Shown piece after piece: positions 12,701 to 24,700 of a DNA stretch of 64,000 nt; position 1 is the stretch's first letter; each line of letters begins with the position of its first letter. Made by a program: the position numbers and the translations under genes. The notes below the pieces were generated by a model. That model was not told the DNA's origin. It searched no databases and saw only the letters and a list, made by a program, of their open reading frames with translations. The stretch is from Procambarus clarkii (Eukaryota; Arthropoda; Malacostraca; Decapoda; Cambaridae): NCBI RefSeq assembly GCF_040958095.1, contig NC_091160.1:36533165-36597164 (forward strand). Reading direction: 5' to 3'.

Positions 12701-15700
12701 TGTGTTTACTTATCAGTGACTTTGGTGAATAAGAACTAGCTCTATCCTAACCTACAATCATGTGTGGTCTGCCTGGGCTCTGGCCTCGACCCACTGCTCA
12801 ATTTTAATTAACCCTGCCAAAGGAAGCAAACTTTTACTTGCCTAGTTATACTTGTGGGGGATGAGCTATGGCTTTTTGGTCCTGCCTCTTGACCACTTAA
12901 CCAACTGCTGTACAGGTTACAGAGCCTACTGGGCTCATCAAAACCAAATAAGCAAGCCTTGTAGCATGCTGGGTGCAGCCAGCTACTAAACCAATCTTAC
13001 TCAGACTTACCCAAGGAAACAGTCTGTATCATGAATCCACTGCTTGATGAAGTGCGACGTAAGAGTTATTGTTGTGTTGGGTAACATTGTAGATTCTAGA
13101 ACTTGTAGGAGTGGGTCTGGGGCAGTATACAGTGTTGCTATTACTACCTGCAACAAACACTTAACTGTGATAAGCCTGAATTACACACAAAAATACAGCA
13201 TATCTGTAAATTGCCATAATTTGGGAAAAATCAATATTTTTAACTTTTCCTTTGAACAATACAGGAAACTTACAAATTCCAAGCCATTGCATTTTGGGTC
13301 AAATTTATCAGCCCTTCACTTTTTTTTGTTTTTTGTTTTGTTTTTAACTGCCAGGAAAATCCTTTATACTTGTTAAGTTATAGAATGAGATTACAGGAAA
13401 AATCATGGAAAACAATATTAGTTGTCTTTGGGTCTTGCAAGATGAGAAAATTTGTTGCTGTCAAAACTAGGTGATGCGGCTTCACTCCCCAAAGTCATGC
13501 GAGTGCCACTCTCTTACTGTGTATCGTCCATAGGAACTTTCAGGGAGGCCCTGCTGTTGTCACTATTACTAATATTCAATAATCCATGAATATTTTAGTT
13601 GCTAAGCTCAAACAGCAGTGTAGGAAGTCCCCGACATTAAGAGATTGATGAATTTATCATAATGGCCACACACTTTACAGAGCCCTGTCAACTGCACTTG
13701 GCAAACCTACCTTAGCCAATTTTTTCAGTAACCCAGATATGAAAGCAATCAAGGACACTATCATACCCGACCTAACTTTAGAAACTCAAAATGTGCTGAA
13801 GCCACTACAAGTGTTAATGGCCACAGCATGTCGTGACTGAAGATAAGCCACCAACACCGAACATTTTTAAAAGCCAAACAAACCTATCGTGCAAATAAAC
13901 AAACTTGCCTGCAATAGCATTGTGCGCAACTCTGTAGTTTTGACTTCTCGCAGCAGTCGCTCTACTACCAGTTGAATTATTGACCCCAAACACTGGTTGA
14001 TGCGACCCTGGCACTGCAGAACCACCACCTCAAGCAGCTTGGCAGCATGGCATTCATCATCCTCCGAACAGTCCTGAAAAATAAAGTATTGCATAACCAA
14101 AATCTTCACAAGTAATATTTTCCCAGTGAGGGAACATGATTTCACAGAAATAAACAAGGATGTCATTTTTAAAAGTCCAGTATAGGGTCATTCTATGACA
14201 GGGCCCAACATCAAATCCCATTGAATTTTTCTCCAAGTTGTGTTGGTCTCAAAAACCAAAAATTAAAATTTCACATCAATCTGACATTTGGTTAACACTT
14301 TGGCACATTGGGCGAGAGAATGCCACCCCACCCCACGGTGCACCACTAGCATTCCACAGGAGCGTGCGGTAATACTGAAAAGTGTATACTCTTTTCAACT
14401 TTGTCATCTCAATTCTCATCCTAGGTTTTTCAATTTGGTATCAATGTGTTCCCAATAGAATTCTCTACAGGACTAAAAGCATATAAAGTCCAAAAGCCCG
14501 GTATACCATCTGCAACAGAGAAAGTGAGAGCGTGTTACCCGGGAGCGTGCAAGAGCAATAAAATGTGTCCTTGCTTGCCTTATTTTATTTGTCTGTCCCT
14601 TCCTCTTTCTATTACACAATTTGATAATAGTCCAAGACGGACCGAAACATCGCTATGTCTGCATTTTCTGATGTGCGGTTTGGTCATATTTTCAGCCACG
14701 TTATTGACTCATCGTCTACATGCATACCAACTCACAGGAAAATTGAAAGCTAATTTCATTGGGGAGGAGGGGGGGGGGGGCCATGTCATAAAACAGCCCT
14801 ATATTAAAGTATGCTTTGTGTTATCCATAACAAACAACACCAGGCTGACTGCAGAATAAATTATATATCACTGGCATTCAACCAACATTCAACATATTGA
14901 CATATAAAAATGTCATGTTATACAAACCTGCGTTAGTATGGTCTTGCACATTTCATATACTGCCAAAAGATGAGCCTCGTTGCTTAAAAATGCATCCGGG
15001 TCAACAGTTACGTAATTATGCAGGGCTGGCATCATCTCCGTGAAGTAGTCAAAGCCATCGTTCCGGAACATCTGCATGATAAGAGAATTTACAAAACCTA
15101 TTTGAAAAAGTTGGATATACAAAAAAAAAAAAAAAAAAAAAAGATACTGCAAGAGCTCAAGCGATGGAATAATTAGCAAAGTGTTTAAAATAGACAAGAG
15201 TAAATGGAAATAAATCATTCCAGTGAACTAAGTAAATCGTACACTGGTTGGCCGAGGCCACCCACAGAACTTCTAGGAGAATATAAATAGGTTTCCCTTT
15301 TTTGTCCCTACCGAGACTCCTTGTCAATAATTATACTCACTGCAATTCCACTTAAAATGATACACATTACTATGTCAATAAAGACTTCCATTCTGCAAGT
15401 TTCATTTCTGCTTGTTATCTCCATTTCTTTGTCACTTATATTTCCTGAGGCAATCCTCAGAAAATTTTTGGTTTCTCTAAAGTGAATGAATACTAAATGG
15501 GCCAAGCAACTGAATACCAGGCTATAGAGGTTCAACACTAATTTCCAAAATGAAAAAGGGAGCACTCTTTATGTACTTTATACCACAACAAATTAACATT
15601 TTAAAATGTACAGAAATTTCATTAATGGTGTAGTTCAAGTACCTATCAAAAGCCTTACGAGTTTCCAATGCATATAATAGGTACAGCAAATAACTTCTGT

Positions 15701-18700
15701 GCATAATATGCACAGTATTTTGGGGTCAGTCAAACAAAATTCCTTTTCTTCCAATACTTTCAAGTTGGTTTGTTACATTTTTAATTTCTAGCAAGAAAAA
15801 ATAGGGGCTATACATTAACAATTACTGTATAGGGCTTAACGGCACCACTATATATTAAACCATTTTTTTTTTAGCACAAGAACAAAGTTGCCTATCACAC
15901 TTAAAAGTCTGTAAAGCATGGAGTGGCTAAAGTCACTTTTAGCACTAAAAGCATTCAATTATGGTGGAAAGTGAAATACCAGTGGCCAAAGAGGCAACAT
16001 TCAGAACAAACTCAAAGGGAAATTTATGAAGTCAGCTGCACTTACCTGATACATCATTTCGAAACATTTCCAAAGGTCTGGAGAGATTCTTGTACTCGTA
16101 AGGCTATAAATGAGTGCAAGTGCTTCTTCATAAAACTCTGAAGGAGAGAAAATAAAAATAGTGTCAGATATAAAAGGAATCTTTCTTGGATTTGTTCTTG
16201 CTAGTGAAAGATCAATTTTAACATGAAAATAATTACATACATAATTATTTGAAGTGTCACGGGACGTACCCCCAATCCTTGTGAAGGACAACTTTTCGAA
16301 ACACTGCCTCCTTGCGCCCCGCCTTACAGTTACTTCTACTGGTCCCCACTCTGGATGTTCAAGTTCACAGTAGTAATGACTCGAAGTTGTGGAAGGATAT
16401 GGTTTCTAGAACATCTGTGCACTCCACTTTTTAATCAACTATATAATGTGAGTATTTTCTTAAAAGAATGTCTCATCTGGGTTTCAATCTTCCACCCTTG
16501 TTCTGTTTCTCCCAATTAAAAGGGCCTGTTTTTGTCAATCCTGTCTATTCCTAAATGTTGGCAGTACACAAACAGGATGACATCAGGAACAAATTTAATG
16601 TACAGTGTTTACCAAAAGAGGAGCTTTGGATATTCCCACACGTGAGCCAGAGAGACAGACAGACAGAGAGAGGGAGGGAAGGGACCCACAAGACTAGAAT
16701 ACAAATTATCAACAAGTACACAGGTACATACTACACCTGGACTACTACCCGTACCCGTACTTCTACCGAAACTGGACGAAACACTACCAAAACAACACAC
16801 ACTGGACCTGGGTGGAGAGGGGGAGAACTACCAAAGCCCACAAGAAGTGACACGCAATATGGGAAATCATTCATATTTGCAAACATATAAGGTCTAAAAC
16901 CAAATTCAAGAAATGAAGTTCATAAATGGCCCCCTAATAGAATTGAACTCAATATTTGGTGCATTTACAGAAACCCACACAAAATACCACATGATAGTGA
17001 AATATGGATCCCAAATTATAATCTATATAGATGTGACAGTAATTAGGGCAAGTGGAGGAGTAGGTCTGTATATTAACCACTTAACTGCACCAACCGAGAA
17101 AACTCTCTATTTTTTCATACCCATTCTAAATGTGTGGGGGGTTAGTTGTGTATGAAATGGACTCTTAGGACCTCCAGAGAGGGGCAGCCATCTTGGAAAA
17201 AAATCCCAGAATGCCCTAGGGCTGCTGGCTTGGTTAGTACTGAATGAGCAACCTTGGGTGGCGCACGCGTTTCTGGCTCCGAAACAGCTGTCTGACGCGG
17301 TGTTGAAAGATCGCGCTCTGTCGGTGAAATTCAAACCTTATTGTTTGAAGAACATAAGTCATAATTTTGGTGAAGCTAGGTGCAATAAGGACCTAACACA
17401 AAGGTCGGATGCAAGTTATACAGCACCTATGAGGACGATACAGCGACCATATCCAATTGTAGCTCTGAGCGCCACCCTGGCCCACCTATGCTATCTCCAA
17501 TTTATTTAGATGATACATAAATGAATTGTTTTCTGTGTTCAGTGATGATGCATCTGATACAAATAGCATAGATGAACAGTGTTAGCAGCTTCCATGGTGG
17601 TGTTTTCCAGATAATTTCAAGAATAGCTGAATCTCTTCTTGACTGACGGACACTCTTGGAGGCTAGCTGAATCTCTTCCTGTGTGGGAACCATACAAAGC
17701 GATCTTTTCACGACTACCTTACGTTTTACAAGCTTGGCTACAAAACACCTACAGGTACTAATGCCAAGGGTGTACGTGAGTGCGTTATTTGCAAGCGCAC
17801 ACAACGAAGAAACCGGAAGCGAAATCTATCTGTACTTGGTGCAACGAGAGCGAAGTTGCGCTGTGTACCATGGACTACTTTGTTGATTATTACTCACTTC
17901 CGAAGTACTGAGTGTGTAATACAGTGTTACTGTGTAAATGGTGTGTGAAACAATACATACTGTCTCCACTCGATCATCCGGATTATATGGGAAGGACCCC
18001 CAGCCGGATTTTCACATTTTTCGGATAATGGTACTTTTTCACCTACGAGTCCAAAAGTGACCATTTCCAACTATTTTTATACTACAAACATAATTTGAAT
18101 TGCCTTGCCACATATAATTATTAAACATTCAATTAGAAACCTCAACTTACCTTGTTGGTGTTCGTCTTCTTGATTGATGCCACACATCTTTAAGTTAAGA
18201 ATTCTTAACAATTTACATAACCTATACTAACACAATACTAAAATTAACACTTAAAATTATTGTACAGTTCATTAAGCAAAGTTAGTTTTGACTGCCAGCT
18301 ACTAAAGCTTCAGTGGTTGAAGGCATTTGGCTTGCCTGTGACGCCTCACTTGTTTAAGGCACTTGCTTGTGCCTCACTTGTTGAAGGTGAGGCACCACAG
18401 GCTTGCCTGTGGCGCCTCACTTGTTGAAGGCGCTTGCTTGCGCCTCACTTGTTGAGGGCGCTTGCTTGTGCCTCACTTGTTGACGGCACTTGGCTTGCCT
18501 GTGGCGCCTCACTTGTTGAAGGCATTTGGCTGCCTGTGATGCCTCACTGGTTGAACAACACGTAACTTGTCTTTAATTGCTAGGACAACCTTCTTCCTCT
18601 TAACAGCTCCAGAACGATTGATGCTGCTACATAGTCTTGGCCATAAATGTTTAAAGTTACTATGAAAATAAAAAAGTTGTTTAAACAAATATTTCACTAC

Positions 18701-21700
18701 TGGTGCAGCACTGTGGTATAACACGAGGGACGGGAGCACATGGGTTGACCAGTGTTGGACGGGCCCACTTGGGGCAGTTATAGTACGTTACGTAGGCCGC
18801 CAGGAGGAAAAAACTAAATATTTTTGAAGGAAACTTCAGCCTGTGCACATTGCTTTTAGGAAACTTATTTATTTGTTATTACATAATTACTAGTACTTAT
18901 TTCATTTGTTTTTGGCTAAGATTAATTGTTCTAAAATTAATGGTAATTCCTGTACCCTGGTGGTCCCTCCCACCCTCCCGACACCACTTACTCACCCCAC
19001 CATGCCTCTAGAGCCACAGGCAGACGGAATTAATACGGTATGGCCGAATTTAACCTTTAAATTTAACCTTTAACAATTTTAATTGACTGTGATTTAATGG
19101 CCAAACCAGCTTTAAGAGTGATCAGGAGCCAGGTCACTAGTTTCATGGAAACCAATGGCCTCCACAATCCAGGCCAACATGGATTCAGAGTGGGAAGATC
19201 ATGCCTCTCACAGCTACTTGACCATTAAGACAAAATCACTGAGGCATTAGAAGAAAAACAATGCAGATGTTGTATACACAGACTTTGCAAAGGCATTCAA
19301 CAAATGTGACCATGGAGTGATTGCACACAAAATTAGGTCATGGGTATAACTGGTAAGTGCGAAGCTGGATACTCAATTTCCTGTCGAACAGAACACAAAG
19401 GGTAACAGTCAATCAAATAAAATCGAGTCCGAGCGCAGTTAAAAGCTCTGTACCTCGAAGTACAGTCCTTGCACCACTGCTGTTCCTTATTCTCATATCA
19501 GATATAGACAAAAATACAAGTCACAGCTTTGTGTCATCCTTTTGCAGATACAAAAATCAGCATGAAAATTACCTCTGCAGAAGACATTGAAAAACTGCAA
19601 ACAGATACAGCAGAATCTCGAGTGACGATCGCCTCAAATGGCGAGCATTTTGGGTAACAATCGCCGATAATTCGTCTCGTATGGCGACTGCTCGTTTGTA
19701 TAACACCAACCGTTCGGGTTGGGGACAAGAGGTTTTCGAGCCTGTTCCTCCTGCCAAGGCCTCTGGGTCTTACCAGTGGCACTTTCTTACTGCCTTTCCC
19801 ATAGACTTCCTTTTCTTTAAGGGCAGAGGGCTTGGAGGACGGGTCTGCCCCGGGGCCTCTGTTGCGGATTCCTGGGGCTGTGGGGGGATGCCTGCTAGCA
19901 GTTCTGGGGCGGTTTGCCACAGAACTGTAAACATGTATTTAAGCCTACAATGAATGTATGAATATATCTATAAAAATGTAAAACAATGGGGACAACCGAG
20001 GGAACAAGAATTGGCCCATATAAGGCAGCTCCTATATATAAAGGCCAATAGGCCATCTATAGTTCCTCAATGTTCAATTGATGATTACAACCCCAAACAG
20101 TTATGAAAACCGTATGAATCAGTATACATGTATAAATATCAGTATATATATTATAATGAAATTTTATACCATGACGATTGCTGATGTTGCAACACCTGCG
20201 ACGATAACCACAATCAAGAAATGATAGCAGCATTTTCGTCGTTGGTCCTGGTAAACTCCACTACATCCATATAGAGCTATTATGTTCATAATAGCAGCAC
20301 TGGTATAAAACCCAGGCAATAATACATTCACAATCGCCTTGAGAATGGTCCAGGATGGACTGAAACGTCGTCATCCCTTCACTTTCTAGGGTGTGGTCTG
20401 GTCAACGGGCAATAATAGTTTAAATCAAAGTATGATAACCGCACTACCCATATTAGTCAACTTGTGAAAATAACAGCACTCTGAGGGGTGCAGTTAAAAC
20501 GAGTGTTAAAAATCAACAAAGGATATTTCTACTTAAAAAAAAAAAAAAATTCAATCAAGAGTGCGTTCCAAGCCATTACGACAATCTAGGACTAGGAAGG
20601 TCAGGATAAGGAATCTTCTCCAGCATGGAATCCATACTGGAGAACCTGAAGAATTTAGATATTTGTAATATGCCTAGTACTAGAATTACAGTGATTTATA
20701 GCAAGAAAGACAGGTTAAGAACTCATTCTAATATGTTGAGAAAGTACAAGGTCTCTTTGCAATTAACAGGTGGAAAGCACTAAAAGTACAAGTTGGTTAA
20801 GCAACCTTCTCAATAACTTAATGAGCAAACATGATTCAGTACTAACAAAGATACTCCAGTTACAAGAAGCTGCATATAAAGTATAGAGCACTAAACTTCA
20901 CTTCATAAAAATTGATGGGCATCCATTTAGAATCTTCCCTTTACCATTAGTGTATACATAATTCCTGAAATTATCAAGCCGACATGCAAATAACCTGAAA
21001 TTTATAATTATATTTTTTAATTGAATAAATATAGCCATCTTGTAATCTTGGAAAGCAACAATTTGATAATATGTAATGGAATTGTATTTTTGAAAAAAGC
21101 AATATGGCAAAAAAAACTTACCCATCACATTTTTGGTGAGGATAAGACCAACAACTTGCAGTGTAATTGGTTCAATCTGTTCCATTATTTTAGGATTCTC
21201 TTCCATGCAGTTGATTAGGGTTTCAATTGTGCTAAGCAAGCCCATGGCTGTTATGGCCTTCTCATCTGCACCATCTTCAGCATCCACGACCTAGAAGCAT
21301 AACAATTCTTGCTTTCAAAGCATACAAAATAATCACCACCTTCAATATACAGCCAAATTTAATGGCTAACAAATTTAATCAGTAAAGAAAAAATGGCAAA
21401 GCAATTTAAATAATGGACTCTTAAAAAATGGCAGTTGGTAATTAAGTTGAAAAAGGGACTAGGAACAATATCCCTTATCTGAACAGTTTACTCTTCCAGT
21501 TAGCTCTTTATATTGGTCATCTTGAAGTTATATTTGTATTGGCCCTGCAAATACTCCATTTTCAACCTTGGAATGGCCCAATACCCAATTATATGGCCTC
21601 AAAATATTAGCTCACTCATGCAAATTACCTCCAAACTAACATTTTCAGAAAGTGTTCCTCATTTTTATTTAGCACACCACCACCTAAAAGAGCACACAAA

Positions 21701-24700
21701 TTTAATTTAGTAATAAATAGATAATATAAACTAAAGTAATTTGGAACTGAGCATGTTTATTTTCAAGATAAATTTTTAATGTCATTCACCAATACAGTTT
21801 GAAAAAGGCAGATAACAGTACTCCCAATGATATCTGGTTACATTCTGCCCGAGTTACAAACTTCAAAAAATGTCTAAATGATAAATTCAGTTAAATACAT
21901 GTTGAAAACTATCCATGGCTAATATAGGGTAAAAAAAAATGAGTAATCATCAGTTGGATTTAGAAATAAATTTACGATCCAAATAAATAAAACAGAAGAT
22001 ACATGAACAAATCCACAAGGGTCGTGACGAGAATTCGAACCTACGTCTGAGAGCATCCTAGATGCTGTAACTTTTTGTAAAGCTGCTTATAACGCTGCTC
22101 TCGGACATAGATTCGAATCCCTTGTAGATTTGTTCATTTGATGCATCACGCTATTGTGATTTGTGTGTGTAACAGAAGACCCATTCATTACAACAGAAAA
22201 CTTGCTTTTAATCACCTGTTGGAATGTTGCTGCTAACTGAGTACACATTTCTACAGCAATTGGTGTCAGTTGGTCAGTGTAGGTGGTGACAATCTTGCAC
22301 ATCACATTGGTTAAATCATCATTTTCAGTCTCCTTTATGACCTTAAGTAGTTCTTGAACAATTGGTCTAATCTGGAAATCATAATAATTGCATATTCATT
22401 AGCTTGATACAAAAGTCAAAGTCACTTATTAAACAGATGAGATGAGGAAAAGGCATTTCTTTACAAATGTTCATATGCCCATTATTAAAAGAGCAGAGTG
22501 AAAATATTGAAACTTGTCACCAATATGGAACTTAAAGTTTACAATTATTAACAGGCCAATGAAAAAAATTCTCAAGAATCGATACAACAATAAACACATT
22601 ATAAAGTTAACAATGGAGTTCACTCACATTTGGTTCCACTATTTTCTCAGCTTTGTTTTGAGAGGCGAGGAAAGCTGAAAGAGCCATAGCTGCTTCTACC
22701 TTGACTGGTAGGTCGTGATCATTGAGTAGGGAATTCTGAATACAGTTCATGGCTGCCATAATGTTTTGATCCGATTTGAATCTAATCTCATCAAAGTTTT
22801 GCAGGATCCAACAAGCCTGAAAGATTTTTGTTTCATTAGATGTACAATAGGTATATTTTAATTAGTATACTGTACTGCTTCAAGAACTATCCACTAATTC
22901 ATTTTTGGGAACAATTAGAATAAATAAATCAATAAAACAAAACACATTCCTGCATACATTGAGTGGAAATCATTAAGAAATTAACATGATGAATGTGAAA
23001 ATATATAAACACGAAGGGAAAATAAACAAAAAATTATTTGAGCCCTTTTGTGTTAACACATCAGCAAAAGTATAATCAATGCAATATAGTACTTTAATAC
23101 ATAGGCAAGGAAAAGAAAGGTGATATTCGAGGTGAAAAACAATATCTTTGTAACATTGGTTCCTGAACATAAGAATATGTGGAAACTGCACAGTCCAATG
23201 ACCAATACATGCAAGTTCCTACAAGTAATGTCCCTATGGGCATAGTTGTCTATTAATCATAAGTAATTACCTAAGTGTAGTTACAGGATGAGAGCTACGC
23301 TCGTGGTGTCCTGTCTTCCCAGCACTCTTTGTCATATAACACTTTGAAACTACAATCTACTGCACATCTAGCCGCGTCAACACGGGGCATAATCTAGCCT
23401 CTAGAGCCAACCTCGAAATACATAATAACAGGGGAGGGGGGGGGGGGGGAACCTTGCAAAGTGAAGTTGTCTCAAATGGTCCGAGTATTAAATGAAATCT
23501 TTTCCTCATACAAGTAAGCTGTTCTCCTCCCAATATATCAGTTAAAAAAAGGGTGCTGCATGACCCAATAATAATATGCAACTTGTTCACACCAGCATAC
23601 ATAAGTATGGAAGTTTGAAACCAATGTGCATTGACTTTTTCCAGATATTGCAAAAACAGCACAAATAAATAAAATAAAATTATATATATATATATTAAAA
23701 AAAGGTGGAAACTATAGTATTGGAGTTAGGAATTTCTTTGGAAACAATAAATGAACACAGTACTGTATTACGTAAAGTCAGCCAAAATAAATATTGTTAG
23801 CTTTCCTCTCCACATTTTACAACCTTTTACAAGATTATTTAAGACTAGAATACCACACTACACTTACCCGTGCTCTCATGAAGCCAAATGGACTCTGAAA
23901 CTCAGGAAAGACATATTGGGCAATCATAGTTTCCATCTGATCCTTGTAGATCTTCTTCTTGAGCAATACACCTCCCATTGTGCCAATCTACATAAAGGAA
24001 AAGAAGAAAACTTGAATTACACTCATAATAGCTTTCCTTAAAATTTACAGTTATTTCTGAGCTATCACACTCGGTTACTCCCAAAAGACAAGGTCCTACT
24101 GCATCCCCTAATAAAGATCTCACCTAAGATAATATTCAACATAACATTCCAGCAGTAGGAAATATCGCTGCTGGTTGCATTATTTTAAGAGATGGCTATT
24201 CTGGTCCAATTGCCTAGTCAAGATCTTAGTATCTGCTCAAACTCCCATCTCAGTGTAAGGCAATCAAAATTGTTATGAACAAATGCTGGCATTCAAGGGG
24301 TTGCAAACTACGCACTGGAAGCTCCTTATAGCATGCCTCTAGTTGTTTTAGTTCCCATCTAGTACCTTAACCAAGTCCTCTTAATTCAGGTACTATCTCT
24401 ACTGTGTTAAGTAACATCTTTACTGTGTTACGTAGCATCTCTACTGTAGTGACTAGCCTTATTGCAAATTTATCTTGTCTTTTTTTTCCTGAATGCTATT
24501 TTTAGATCTCCCAGCTTTCCATGTGCAGCCAATGTATACATGTCAGCATGAGCATCATGTGTAAAAGACAAGCTACAATATTTAAGAGAAGCTCGCAACT
24601 GGAAAACCATTTCAAATCAAGATAGATCCGCTTATTTAGTACAATAATGTAAGACTAAATATGCAATTACCATATGCATAACACCATCCTTGTGTCTTGG

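Noticed and set aside
16001-16291. Full length of the open frames around IPO7 exons as independent small proteins
   Set aside because: Only the part between splice sites matches importin-7; the rest reads into intron.
19534-19953. Overlapping open frames of 90-128 codons in the GC-richer block
   Set aside because: Open on both strands because of composition, no domain, and present in a repeat-rich intron next to LINE debris.
23680-23697. AT dinucleotide tract as a regulatory element
   Set aside because: Short simple-sequence tract in an intron, slightly different in length in copy 2; nothing supports a function.
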